From the NCBI GenBank assembly GCA_003446975.1, contig DMAP01000060.1:1-16236 (forward strand): a DNA stretch of 16,236 nucleotides, written 5' to 3'. The notes beneath the pieces were generated by a model, which searched no databases, had not been told where the DNA came from, and saw only the letters and a list, made by a program, of their open reading frames with translations. The position numbers and the translations under genes were made by a program. Below are positions 5,899-14,438 of this stretch, in pieces (within the stretch, counting starts at the first letter, position 1; each line of letters starts with the position of its first letter). The DNA comes from Clostridiales bacterium (GTDB lineage: Bacteria; Bacillota; Clostridia; Tissierellales; Dethiosulfatibacteraceae).

Positions 5899-6513
5899 CT
5901 AAAAAGAAACCATATCCAATATTCTTTTTTCATTATCTATAGTATTTTTTTCAAGATCAGCAACTTTAAGTCGCATGTTTTCAACGAACACCTCATCCTT
6001 GATACTGTCCAGATTTATTTTCACATTCAAAAGTGCAGCCAAAACAGCCGTTCTTGCCGTCATTGCCGATATAAGCCCATCTGTGACGGCATTACTATTC
6101 CCTTTGCTGACACCTATTTCTGCCAGTTCCATTATCCCATATGCTGTCGTCGCAATTTCAAATGGAACAGATGCAGCTTTCTTAAGGCCCATTTGAATCG
6201 CTTGTGTGCGATTGTTTTTTTCTTCTTCAGTTACTTTGGCGAGCTTGAAAGCATCCATCACTTCGTTGAATGCATCGCAATCCTCTTCAATAAAGTTAAG
6301 CATTCTTTGTCTTATGGCCTCAGATTTTTCAACTATCCGAATCATATCCTTCTCCACATCGGTATATTTCTTTTTTCCAATTGTGAGATTGGCTACCATG
6401 GATGCAAGTGAGGCTGACAGAGCCCCACATACAGCTGCTATGCTGCCTCCTCCAGGTACCGGTGAATCAGATGCTGTATCTTTGGTGAACTGTTCCAACG
6501 TTAAATTTTTCAT
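5899..6513 (-). CDS. fchA: FchA, formimidotetrahydrofolate cyclodeaminase
   Basis: Converts 5-formimino-THF to 5,10-methenyl-THF and ammonia, recovering the one-carbon unit from histidine. The 204-residue helical product has the family hallmark SPVPGGGSIAAVCGALSASLASM near residues 17-40 and the later stretch around SNAVTDGLISAMTARTA, as in the cyclodeaminase domain of mammalian FTCD and in clostridial FchA. It follows hutI by 11 bases with AAGGAGTG before its ATG, so it is cotranscribed with the hut genes. The formiminotransferase is a separate gene (ftcD) here, unlike the fused animal enzyme. Confidence 0.93.
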   Translation of the reverse strand: MKNLTLEQFTKDTASDSPVPGGGSIAAVCGALSASLASMVANLTIGKKKYTDVEKDMIRIVEKSEAIRQRMLNFIEEDCDAFNEVMDAFKLAKVTEEEKNNRTQAIQMGLKKAASVPFEIATTAYGIMELAEIGVSKGNSNAVTDGLISAMTARTAVLAALLNVKINLDSIKDEVFVENMRLKVADLEKNTIDNEKRILDMVSF

Positions 6514-6524
6514 AATGACACTCC

Positions 6525-7775
6525 TTAGTTTTCTGCAACTATTTTTCCTGATTTAATGACTGTTTTTACAATATTCATACCGATATGGTAAGGCAAGAAG
6601 TGATAGGATGGAAAATCAAGTATAATGATGTCAGCCTTTTTTCCTACATCTATACTGCCTATATCCTTTTCTCTAGATAAAGCTGCCGCTCCATTAATGG
6701 TCAAAGATATGATGATTTCTTCTATACGCATATCCATATGCAGCGCAGCTAAAGCGATAATTAATGGTATGGAATTGGTAAAACAGCTGCCTGGATTCAG
6801 ATCCGTCGATAATGCTACAGCACAATTACTGTCTATCATTCGCCTGGCGTTGGCATAGTCTTCCTTCAAACTGAATGCAGTGGCCGGAAGCAAGGTGGCA
6901 ATGACTTTGTTAGCAGCAAGTTGACCAATACCATAATCAGAAGCCTGTAGCAAATGATCTGCTGATACTGCACCTACTTCAGCAGCAAGCTCTGCACCGC
7001 CTAATTGAACAATCTCATCAGCGTGTATCTTTAGCTTAAGTCCCATATCTTTTGCAGCCATTAGAAATCTTCGGGATTGGTCGATAGAAAATACATTTTT
7101 TTCGCAGAATATATCAGCAAATTCAGCTAGATTTTTTTGTGCGACAATTGGCAGAACTTGGTTAATCTGAAAATCAATAAAGTCGTCCTCTCTATCTTTA
7201 TACTTTTTCTCAACAGCATGTGGTCCCAGAAAAGTAGTAGCGATATCAATATCACTTCTCTTTTCTTTAAGGATTTGCATGGCTTCCAGCTGTTTAATTT
7301 CAGTTACCATATCCAGGCCATAGCCACTCTTCCCCTCCACAGTTGTTACACCGAATCTAATCATGCTATCGAGTCTCTTATTGCCAATAGCAACTAGCTC
7401 CTCCAGCGTTGATTCTCTTGTTGCTTTGACAGAGCTAACAATACCACCACCTCTTTCCATGATGTCCATGTAGCTATCTCCTCTCAATCGCCAAGAGAAT
7501 TCTTCAGCTCTATATCCTCCAAAAATAAAATGTGTATGTGAATCAATAAAGCCAGGCATGACAGTATTGCCTCCGGCGTCTATAATCTCATATTCATCTG
7601 ATTTGATGGCTTTTAATACTTCCAGCTCCTTTCCAACCATGCTAATATAGCCGTCTTCAATAAGGATTGCACCATTTGTTATAGGGTTGACTTGCATCAT
7701 GGCTTTTCCGGCCTTCGCTTCAAACCCTGAACATGTAACAACCTCTGATGTGTTTAGTATAACCTTTTTACTCAT
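6525..7775 (-). CDS. hutI: HutI, imidazolonepropionase
   Basis: Metal-dependent amidohydrolase that opens 4-imidazolone-5-propionate to N-formimino-L-glutamate. The 416-residue product has the metal-binding HxH motif in PGFIDSHTHFIFGG (His80 and His82), the further family motifs KIHADEIVQLGG, SADHLLQAS and LSTDLNPGSC, and a C-terminal composite beta domain typical of amidohydrolases (IGSIDVGKKADIIILD). Length is normal for HutI (about 405-420). GAGGAG lies eight bases before the ATG. It sits 31 bases after ftcD and 11 before fchA, consistent with one transcript. Confidence 0.96.
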   Translation of the reverse strand: MSKKVILNTSEVVTCSGFEAKAGKAMMQVNPITNGAILIEDGYISMVGKELEVLKAIKSDEYEIIDAGGNTVMPGFIDSHTHFIFGGYRAEEFSWRLRGDSYMDIMERGGGIVSSVKATRESTLEELVAIGNKRLDSMIRFGVTTVEGKSGYGLDMVTEIKQLEAMQILKEKRSDIDIATTFLGPHAVEKKYKDREDDFIDFQINQVLPIVAQKNLAEFADIFCEKNVFSIDQSRRFLMAAKDMGLKLKIHADEIVQLGGAELAAEVGAVSADHLLQASDYGIGQLAANKVIATLLPATAFSLKEDYANARRMIDSNCAVALSTDLNPGSCFTNSIPLIIALAALHMDMRIEEIIISLTINGAAALSREKDIGSIDVGKKADIIILDFPSYHFLPYHIGMNIVKTVIKSGKIVAEN

Positions 7776-7806
7776 ATCTTATACTCCTCAAAAAAGATTC
7801 GTCTAT

Positions 7807-8697
7807 TCAAAGTCTGGTTTCAAGAACCTGATCCATGGAGAAATGCTCCAGTCCCAGATAGTATTCAGCGGTTTCAGCCAATGCTTGCATAGGCACCAAA
7901 CCGACTATTTCACTTCCCAAAATATTGACGCCATAACGTCTGCATTCCATCCTAACCGTTTCAAAAACCCTATAAATAGCTGTTTTAGTGTAGTCTGTCA
8001 AATTCATTGAAACCTCAACGATCCCTCTGTCCTCCAACTCTATGCCAATTGCTTTGCAGTACCTGAAGCCTCCACTTAAATGCCTGATATTTTTGGATAT
8101 CTTGTTTGCTATTTCTAAATTGTTTGTGTCTAGTTTTATATTGAAAGCAATCAAAGGCATCCTCGCACCAATAGCCGTTACGCCAGCTGTTTTGTGGATG
8201 GTATCAGGACCGTAGTCAGGTTTCCATTGATTGTCCTTCATTTTTTCAGTCATCCCCTCAAATTGACCTTTTCTAACTTGTGCCAGATTTTCTCTATGGG
8301 GCGAAGATGCAGATTTTTCGTATAAGAAGAAGGGTAATCCAAATTTTTCAGATGCCTCTTTTGCCGTTTCCTTAGCAAGCTTATCCGCCTCTTCTATGGT
8401 TACATTTCTAATCGGTATAAATGGAATGACATCAATTGCTCCCATCCTGGGGTGTTGTCCCTCGTGCTTTGTCATATCTATTAGCTCCACTGCCTTGCCA
8501 ATAGCCTCAAGAATAGCGTTCTTAAGTGGTTCTGGTTCTCCTACCACTGTTACAACACATCTGTTATGGGATTCATCATTACTGTAGTCCAGAAGTTTCA
8601 CACCTTTTTTGCCTCGAAAACACCCAACTATTAGCTCGATTTTATCCAAATCCCTTCCTTCACTGAAATTGGGTACACATTCGACAATTCTATCCAT
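7807..8697 (-). CDS. ftcD: FtcD, glutamate formimidoyltransferase
   Basis: Transfers the formimino group from formiminoglutamate to tetrahydrofolate, releasing L-glutamate. The 296-residue protein starts MDRIVECVPNFSEGRD, the conserved formiminotransferase N-subdomain opening, followed by HNRCVVTVVGEP, GQHPRMGAIDVIPFIPI and, in the C-subdomain, GARMPLIAFNIKL and VSMNLTDYTKT. Length corresponds to the formiminotransferase domain alone (about 300), with the cyclodeaminase encoded by fchA. Its ATG overlaps the hutU TAA by one base and is served by AGGAGGAGA within the end of hutU, implying translational coupling. The pathway therefore uses the folate route rather than HutG or HutF hydrolysis. 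Confidence 0.95.
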   Translation of the reverse strand: MDRIVECVPNFSEGRDLDKIELIVGCFRGKKGVKLLDYSNDESHNRCVVTVVGEPEPLKNAILEAIGKAVELIDMTKHEGQHPRMGAIDVIPFIPIRNVTIEEADKLAKETAKEASEKFGLPFFLYEKSASSPHRENLAQVRKGQFEGMTEKMKDNQWKPDYGPDTIHKTAGVTAIGARMPLIAFNIKLDTNNLEIANKISKNIRHLSGGFRYCKAIGIELEDRGIVEVSMNLTDYTKTAIYRVFETVRMECRRYGVNILGSEIVGLVPMQALAETAEYYLGLEHFSMDQVLETRL

Positions 8698-10736
8698 TAC
8701 TTCTCCTCCTGATATTGCTTGTGATTATTGAAAGCTTTCTCTATTAGATTATCATCAGCCACATAGGGTATGGTGATATGATCTTCACCGGCAAAACTCT
8801 TATTATACTCTATTGAGGTTTCTATTGAGTTTTCACATCTTGCCCAGTTCCTTCTTGATACGCCAACCATCGTATCCCAAGGTATAACCTTCTTGATGAT
8901 TTCATCAACTCGTTCACTACCATCCAGCACCATACCGAATCCACCATTGATTGCTTTACTTATACCAACGCCACCACCATTATGAAGTGCCACAAGACTC
9001 ATTCCTCTACCCGCATTGCCTGCAAAACACTGGATAGCCATGTCCGCGGTTATGTTGCTGCCATCTCTGATGTTTGACGTTTCCCGATAAGGAGAGTCTG
9101 TGCCACCTGTGTCATGATGGTCTCTGCCAAGCATAACAGGTCCAATTTCTCCTTCTCTTATCATTTGGTTGAATTTGAGGGCTATATCCCTTCTTCCCAG
9201 TGCATCCTGGTAAAGAATCCTGGCTTGTGTACCAACTACTAGCTTGTTTTTCTCAGCATCTCTTATCCACACATAATTATCCCTATCCTGGCCTCTCCTT
9301 TCAGGGTTCATGACTGACATCGCCGCATGATCCGTTTTAATCAGATCTTCATGTTTTCCACTTAGACATACCCATCTGAATGGTCCGTATCCATAATCGA
9401 AGAGCATAGGTCCCATGATATCCTCCACATAAGACGGAAATATAAATCCTTCGCTAGTATCAAATCCGTTCTTGGCGATTTCCCTTGCACCCGCATCAAA
9501 AACTGCCCGCATGAACGAGTTTCCATAATCAAAGAAGTAGGTTCCTCTCTCTGTCAATACCTTTATTAGTTCAAAGTGTCTGATTAATGATTTATTCACC
9601 AGCTTATTAAATGCATCTTTGTTGTTTTTCAGCATATCGGTTCTTTCTTCGAAAGACAATCCCTGTGGGCAATAGCCGCCATCATACGGCACATGACATG
9701 ACGTCTGATCGCTGAGCAGCTCTATATGTATGTTGTGGTCAACTGCATATTCCAATAGATCTACAATATTTCCGTGATATGCTATCGAGATCGGTTCCTT
9801 TCTAGCCATATATTCATAAGCAAGGTCAAAGGTCTCTTTCAAATCATCTGTTATTTTGGAAACCCATCCCTGTTCCAATCTTGTCTTGATTCTTGAATGG
9901 TCAACCTCAGCCACTATCCCCACGCCATTTGCTATTTCGATTGCCTTGGGTTGAGCGCCACTCATACCACCTAGTCCTGAAGTGACAAACAGATGTCCTC
10001 TCAAATCCTGATCGTCCGGTATGCCCAACTTCATTCTGCCAGCATTCAGAATTGTGTTGAATGTACCGTGTACGATACCTTGTGGCCCTATATACATCCA
10101 TCCGCCAGCTGTCATCTGTCCGTAACTTGATACCCCCATAGCGGTAGCTTTTCCCCAGTCATCAGGGTTGTCGAACATTCCAACCATCAATCCATTGGTG
10201 ATAATAACCCTTGGACTGGTCTTATGGGACTTGAAAAGCCCCAATGGATGGCCGGACATTAAGACCAAAGTTTGCTCGTTGGTCAACTCCTGCAGATATT
10301 TCATTATAAGCCTGTATTGCATCCAATTCTGACAAACCTGACCAGTTTCACCATAGGTCACCAACTCATATGGGTATAGAGAAATATCAAAATCAAGGTT
10401 ATTGTCTATCATCACTTGAAAAGCTTTGCCTTCAACGCATTTTCCCTTGTACTCATCAATTGGTTTGCCATAAATCCTTCCTTCTGGCCTATACCGGTAT
10501 CCGTATATTCTCCCTCTTGTCATCAGTTCTTCAAGAAATTCATTGACGACTAAAGAATGGTGTGCCTCAGGTATATATCTGAGTGCATTTTTTAGCGCCA
10601 GTTTGATTTCCCTGTCAGTCAATTTCAACTCTCTCATGGGCGCTCTTCTATAACTGTCGTCAAACTCCGGATAATTCGGAAGTTTATGATCCAGTTTAAT
10701 TGTCATTGCATTTGAAATTTCCAAGTTATCAATCAT
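8697..10736 (-). CDS. hutU: HutU, urocanate hydratase (long form)
   Basis: NAD+-dependent enzyme adding water to urocanate to give 4-imidazolone-5-propionate. The 679-residue product has the nucleotide-binding stretch VTSGLGGMSGAQPKAIEI (251-268), SSYGQMTAGGWMYIGPQG, and the active-site region GPFRWVCLSGKHEDL with Cys457. At 679 residues it is about 120 longer than the usual bacterial HutU (about 555) and matches the long form known from eukaryotes and some anaerobes. It is the first gene of the hut cluster, preceded by its own promoter and a GGAGGAG ribosome site seven bases before the ATG. It overlaps ftcD by one base. No frameshift is evident. Confidence 0.95.
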   Translation of the reverse strand: MIDNLEISNAMTIKLDHKLPNYPEFDDSYRRAPMRELKLTDREIKLALKNALRYIPEAHHSLVVNEFLEELMTRGRIYGYRYRPEGRIYGKPIDEYKGKCVEGKAFQVMIDNNLDFDISLYPYELVTYGETGQVCQNWMQYRLIMKYLQELTNEQTLVLMSGHPLGLFKSHKTSPRVIITNGLMVGMFDNPDDWGKATAMGVSSYGQMTAGGWMYIGPQGIVHGTFNTILNAGRMKLGIPDDQDLRGHLFVTSGLGGMSGAQPKAIEIANGVGIVAEVDHSRIKTRLEQGWVSKITDDLKETFDLAYEYMARKEPISIAYHGNIVDLLEYAVDHNIHIELLSDQTSCHVPYDGGYCPQGLSFEERTDMLKNNKDAFNKLVNKSLIRHFELIKVLTERGTYFFDYGNSFMRAVFDAGAREIAKNGFDTSEGFIFPSYVEDIMGPMLFDYGYGPFRWVCLSGKHEDLIKTDHAAMSVMNPERRGQDRDNYVWIRDAEKNKLVVGTQARILYQDALGRRDIALKFNQMIREGEIGPVMLGRDHHDTGGTDSPYRETSNIRDGSNITADMAIQCFAGNAGRGMSLVALHNGGGVGISKAINGGFGMVLDGSERVDEIIKKVIPWDTMVGVSRRNWARCENSIETSIEYNKSFAGEDHITIPYVADDNLIEKAFNNHKQYQEEK

Positions 10737-10750
10737 ACAGCTCCTCCTGT
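10737..10750 (-). promoter_or_regulatory. hutU ribosome site within a small inverted repeat
   Basis: Minus-strand ACAG-GAGGAG-CTGT lies immediately before the hutU ATG, so the Shine-Dalgarno bases fall in the six-base loop of a possible 4-bp stem. The stem is short and may have no effect. Confidence 0.3.
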
Positions 10751-10791
10751 TTTAAACTGTAATTCATTCCATTTATATTTTAGAAAAAAGG

Positions 10792-10808
10792 CGTCTAAAA
10801 AACGTCTA
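10792..10808. repeat. helically phased direct repeat CGTCTA x2 at the hutU transcription start
   Basis: CGTCTA at 10792-10797 and 10803-10808, an 11-base period, placed just downstream of the hutU -10. On the minus strand they read TAGACG-T5-TAGACG. A partial catabolite-responsive pattern (TG-TAGACG-TTTT) overlaps the first copy in transcription order. Candidate operator, unproven. Confidence 0.35.
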
Positions 10809-10813
10809 CATTA

Positions 10814-10842
10814 ATTATACTATGGCAGAAAGTTTTTTACAA
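10814..10842 (-). promoter_or_regulatory. promoter of the hutU-ftcD-hutI-fchA-hutP operon
   Basis: Minus-strand TTGTAA (10837-10842), exactly 17 bases, perfect TATAAT (10814-10819). Transcription would start near 10807, giving a leader of about 70 bases. The -35 overlaps the tail of the pyc terminator. The leader has no regular UAG-N4 array. Confidence 0.7.
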
Positions 10843-10886
10843 AAAACAAAAGGAACCGTCCCTTTTGTTTTTTGACAGTTCCTTTT
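10840..10886 (-). terminator. pyc terminator
   Basis: Minus-strand AAAAGGAACTGTC (10874-10886) pairs with GACGGTTCCTTTT (10848-10860), 13 pairs with one T-G wobble, loop 13 bases, followed by G and six T. It begins 11 bases after the pyc stop and separates pyc from the hut operon. Confidence 0.9.
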
Positions 10887-10897
10887 CTTTTGTCTGC

Positions 10898-13800
10898 TTA
10901 TTCTACCGATGCAATCAATTCTCCTGCTTCTACCTGCTGTCCTACTTTGACATTTATGTCAACAATCTTGCCTGAAATCGGGGATAATATATTGGTTTCC
11001 ATTTTCATGGCTTCAATCACCGCTATTGGTTCATTCGCAACAATATTGTCACCTTTTCCAACCAGTATTTTTATGACAGTTCCGGGAATGTTGGATCCGA
11101 TTTCTCCAACGATATCCTTATTGGCCAAAATCTTTTGTGCGCCATTTTGCTGCGCCTTGACGCTTTCATCTTTTATCTTAACGACCCTTCTATTGCCGTT
11201 GAGCTCAAAAACAATATCCCTATTGCCATCTTTGTCCACTTCCCTGACTTCAACCATTTTAACAACGTAGAACTTACCCTCGTCAACCTTGACTTCACAA
11301 GTCTCTCCTTCTTCCAAACCGTGGAAAAATATGTCACTGCCCATCAGCTGAAAATCTCCGTTTTCCTTTTTGTTCTTCAAATAATCCTCAAATACCTTCG
11401 GATATAGTGTATAGCTTAAGCAGTCCTTCATAGATGAATCAATGTCATATGTCGAGTCCAGATATCTCTTAATTTTGGTAAAATCCTCAGATTCAAGCAG
11501 TTCTCCAGGCCTGACATATATAGTCTCTTTGCCTTTCAATACAAGCTTTCTAAGTTCTTCCGGAAATCCACCCATAGGCTGTCCCATCATTCCTTGGAAG
11601 TATGAGACTGCTGAATCCGGAAAATCCATATTGGTCGCTTTCTCATATATGTTTTCAGAATCTAGATTGTTTTGAACCATAAAAATGGCCAAATCTCCGA
11701 CAACCTTAGACGATGGTGTCACTTTAACAATATCTCCAAGCATTTCATTAACTGTTTTGTACATTTCTTTCACTTCCTTGAACTTATGTCCAAGACCAAA
11801 GCTCTCAACCTGAGGTTTGAGGTTCGAATACTGACCACCAGGAATCTCATATTTGTATATTTCTGCCGTCCCGGATTTGAGTCCTGATTCGAATTTTGAA
11901 TATACCGGTCTCACAGCATCCCAGTAATCAGATATCTCTTGTAATTTATCAAGTTCCAGATTGGTATGTCTAGCTGTGTTCTCCAAAGCTGCTACTACTG
12001 CATTCAATGCGGGTTGGCTAGTCAGTCCTGCCATACTGCTGAATGCTGCATCTGCGATGTCAACATCAGCCATTGCAGCCATCAAGACAGTCGCAATTCC
12101 ATTCCCACTGGTATCATGTGTATGCAGGTGTATTGGAAGACTAATTTCATTTTTCAATGCTTTTATAAGGGTATTTGCCGCCATTGGTTTCAGAAGAGCC
12201 GACATGTCTTTGATACATAATATGTGGGCACCCGTTTTTTCGAGTTGCTTAGCCATATCCACGTAATATTTCAAGGTGTATTTATCCTTTTTCGTATCCA
12301 GGATATCCCCTGTATAGCAGATGCAGGCCTCCACAACCTTTCCCTGATTGAGAACTTCATCAATAGACACTTCCATTCCTTTTATCCAGTTCAAGGAGTC
12401 AAATATTCTGAATATATCAATTCCCGATTGAGCAGATTGTCTGACAAAATTTCTGATGACATTATCGGGATAGTTTTTATAACCGACAGCATTGGAACCT
12501 CTAAGCAACATTTGAAGCATTATATTAGGTACAGCTTTTCGTATTTTTTCAAGTCTTTCCCAAGGGTCTTCTTTTAAGAATCTATAGGCAACATCATATG
12601 TCGCTCCGCCCCACATTTCCAGCGAGAATAGGTCATTTGCCAAATGTGCTATCGCTGGAGCCACTTTAATCATGTCTATTGATCGCATTCTTGTTGCCAT
12701 TAAAGATTGATGTGCATCTCTCATAGTGGTATCCGTCAGAAGCAAGCGCTTTTCATTTTTAATCCATTCAACCAACCCCTGGGCACCATTCTCATCCAAT
12801 ATCTGTTTGGAACCCCTTAATGATTGCTCCGTTTTGTATTGAGGTACCCTGGGCACATCAAACTGTGGCTTGATGCCTCTGGTTTCATTTACAACCAGGT
12901 TGCCAATAAATTTAAGGATTCTCATTTCCTCATCTCCAGCAGTTCTTATGTCGAAAAGATCCGGATTGTCTTGAATGAATCCAGTGTCGCAGTTTCCTGA
13001 CTTGAATGTTTCATGATTGAGAACATTTAGCAGAAAAGCGATATTGGTTTTCACACCTCTTATCTTGAACTCTTGAAGCGCTCTTGCAGATTTGTTGACA
13101 GCGTCTTCGAAGGTTCTTCCAAGAGAGGTTACCTTGACAAGCAAACTGTCATAATAGGGGCTTATGACTGCTCCTGTGAAACCATTTCCTCCGTCAAGTC
13201 TGATGCCTAACCCTGAACTTGACCTGTAAACATCGATGGTACCTGTGTCCGGTGCGAAGTTGTTGACAGGATCCTCAGTGGTTACCCTGCATTGTACAGA
13301 ATATCCTCTGACTTGAACATCGTTCTGAGACTGGATTCCTATTTGTGGAGAATCAAGTGTATAGCCCTCTGCAACTCTAATCTGAGCTTGAACAATATCA
13401 ATTCCTGTTACCATTTCAGTAACTGTATGTTCAACCTGAATTCTCGGATTCATCTCAATAAAATAATGCTGTCCCGAGGAATCCAAAAGGAACTCAACTG
13501 TTCCTGCGCTTCGGTAATTCACAGCTCTTGCGATTTTCAGCGCATCATTGCAAATCTTTTCTCTCTGCTCATCTGTAAGGCATATTGCAGGCGTAAATTC
13601 GATCACTTTCTGATGCCTTCTCTGGATTGAACAATCCCTTTCATATAAATGGACCATGTTTCCAAACCCATCGCCTAGAATCTGGACCTCAATATGTTTA
13701 GGTTTTTCTATATATTTTTCGATAAAAATATCATCGATACCAAATGCCTTTTTAGCCTCATTTTTTGCGCTTATAAACTCAGCAATCAAGTCTTTTTCCT

Positions 13801-14326
13801 GTCTAACAATTCGCATGCCCCTTCCACCTCCACCTGCAGAGGCTTTTAGTATGACAGGATAACCGCAAAAGTCGGAAAACTCTTTTGCCTCGGCATCAGA
13901 GGTGACAGCTTTTTCTATTCCTGCTATTGTGGGGACACCCACCTGATTCGCAACCATTTTTGATTTGATCTTATCACCTAGGCTGTCCATCATTGAATGC
14001 GTTGGTCCAATAAACTCGATACCCGCCTCTTCGCATTTCCGTGCGAACTCTGAGTTTTCAGCCAGAAAACCATATCCAGGATGTATAGCATCAACGCCCT
14101 TAGTGACTGCCAAATTAACAATCTCATCTATGCTTAAATAAGCTTCGACAGGTCCCTTGTTTTTTCCTATCCTGTAAGACTCATCCGCTTTGCTTCTGAA
14201 CAATGAGTTCTTATCCTCCTCAGAATAAATCGCCACAGATCTGATTCCCAACTCTTTACATGCCCTAAACACTCTTATTGCAATTTCACCTCTGTTTGCA
14301 ACAAGAATACGCTTAAATTTTTTCAT
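10898..14326 (-). CDS. pyc: Pyc, pyruvate carboxylase
   Basis: Biotin- and ATP-dependent carboxylation of pyruvate to oxaloacetate. The 1142-residue single-chain enzyme contains a biotin carboxylase domain (about 1-460; NRGEIAIRVFRACKELG at 11-27, ATP-grasp loop KASAGGGGRGMR at 161-172, EMNPRIQVEH at 291-300), a carboxyltransferase domain starting around 527 with TDTTMRDAHQS (531-541) and later the metal-site HLHTHDTSGNG, the PC allosteric/tetramerisation linker, and a C-terminal biotinyl domain with AMKM, biotin-accepting Lys1108. Length equals the usual Pyc (about 1145). The ATG follows GGTGGTGA by four bases. It lies between terminator hairpins and is probably monocistronic; a clear promoter was not found in the 112-base gap upstream. 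Neighbouring citrate synthase and IDH genes suggest it feeds 2-oxoglutarate and glutamate synthesis. Confidence 0.97.
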   Translation of the reverse strand: MKKFKRILVANRGEIAIRVFRACKELGIRSVAIYSEEDKNSLFRSKADESYRIGKNKGPVEAYLSIDEIVNLAVTKGVDAIHPGYGFLAENSEFARKCEEAGIEFIGPTHSMMDSLGDKIKSKMVANQVGVPTIAGIEKAVTSDAEAKEFSDFCGYPVILKASAGGGGRGMRIVRQEKDLIAEFISAKNEAKKAFGIDDIFIEKYIEKPKHIEVQILGDGFGNMVHLYERDCSIQRRHQKVIEFTPAICLTDEQREKICNDALKIARAVNYRSAGTVEFLLDSSGQHYFIEMNPRIQVEHTVTEMVTGIDIVQAQIRVAEGYTLDSPQIGIQSQNDVQVRGYSVQCRVTTEDPVNNFAPDTGTIDVYRSSSGLGIRLDGGNGFTGAVISPYYDSLLVKVTSLGRTFEDAVNKSARALQEFKIRGVKTNIAFLLNVLNHETFKSGNCDTGFIQDNPDLFDIRTAGDEEMRILKFIGNLVVNETRGIKPQFDVPRVPQYKTEQSLRGSKQILDENGAQGLVEWIKNEKRLLLTDTTMRDAHQSLMATRMRSIDMIKVAPAIAHLANDLFSLEMWGGATYDVAYRFLKEDPWERLEKIRKAVPNIMLQMLLRGSNAVGYKNYPDNVIRNFVRQSAQSGIDIFRIFDSLNWIKGMEVSIDEVLNQGKVVEACICYTGDILDTKKDKYTLKYYVDMAKQLEKTGAHILCIKDMSALLKPMAANTLIKALKNEISLPIHLHTHDTSGNGIATVLMAAMADVDIADAAFSSMAGLTSQPALNAVVAALENTARHTNLELDKLQEISDYWDAVRPVYSKFESGLKSGTAEIYKYEIPGGQYSNLKPQVESFGLGHKFKEVKEMYKTVNEMLGDIVKVTPSSKVVGDLAIFMVQNNLDSENIYEKATNMDFPDSAVSYFQGMMGQPMGGFPEELRKLVLKGKETIYVRPGELLESEDFTKIKRYLDSTYDIDSSMKDCLSYTLYPKVFEDYLKNKKENGDFQLMGSDIFFHGLEEGETCEVKVDEGKFYVVKMVEVREVDKDGNRDIVFELNGNRRVVKIKDESVKAQQNGAQKILANKDIVGEIGSNIPGTVIKILVGKGDNIVANEPIAVIEAMKMETNILSPISGKIVDINVKVGQQVEAGELIASVE

Positions 14327-14361
14327 GATTTCACCACCACATATATTTTTCTAAAACTGAT

Positions 14362-14390
14362 TAAAACAAAAGTGGAGTTTAAAACTCCAC
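14362..14390 (-). terminator. terminator after the isocitrate dehydrogenase gene
   Basis: Minus-strand GTGGAGT (14384-14390) pairs with ACTCCAC (14372-14378), extendable by two A-T pairs, loop TTTAA, followed by TTTTGTTTTAA. It lies 48 bases beyond the stop codon of the gene at 14439 and ahead of pyc. Confidence 0.8.
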
Positions 14391-14438
14391 CAATCAAGTC
14401 TTCATTACATAAGAGGATAACAAATTTAAATTAATTTT

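Noticed and set aside
10751..10813. HutP site in the hutU leader
   Set aside because: NAG triplets are present but at 10- and 11-base periods instead of 7, and no terminator-like structure with a U tract overlaps them.
10820..10836. CodY box in the hutU promoter spacer
   Set aside because: The TTTCTG core occurs but about six of 15 positions mismatch the AATTTTCWGAAAATT consensus.
10872..11270. Plus-strand open frame opposite pyc, and similar frames opposite hutI, fchA and IDH
   Set aside because: They lie antisense within well-supported genes, have no ribosome sites or recognisable protein motifs, and are low-complexity reflections of the coding strand.
14327..14438. Riboswitch, T-box or clear promoter ahead of pyc
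   Set aside because: Apart from the terminator hairpin the gap is simple AT-rich sequence; candidate -10/-35 pairs are poor or overlap the ribosome site.
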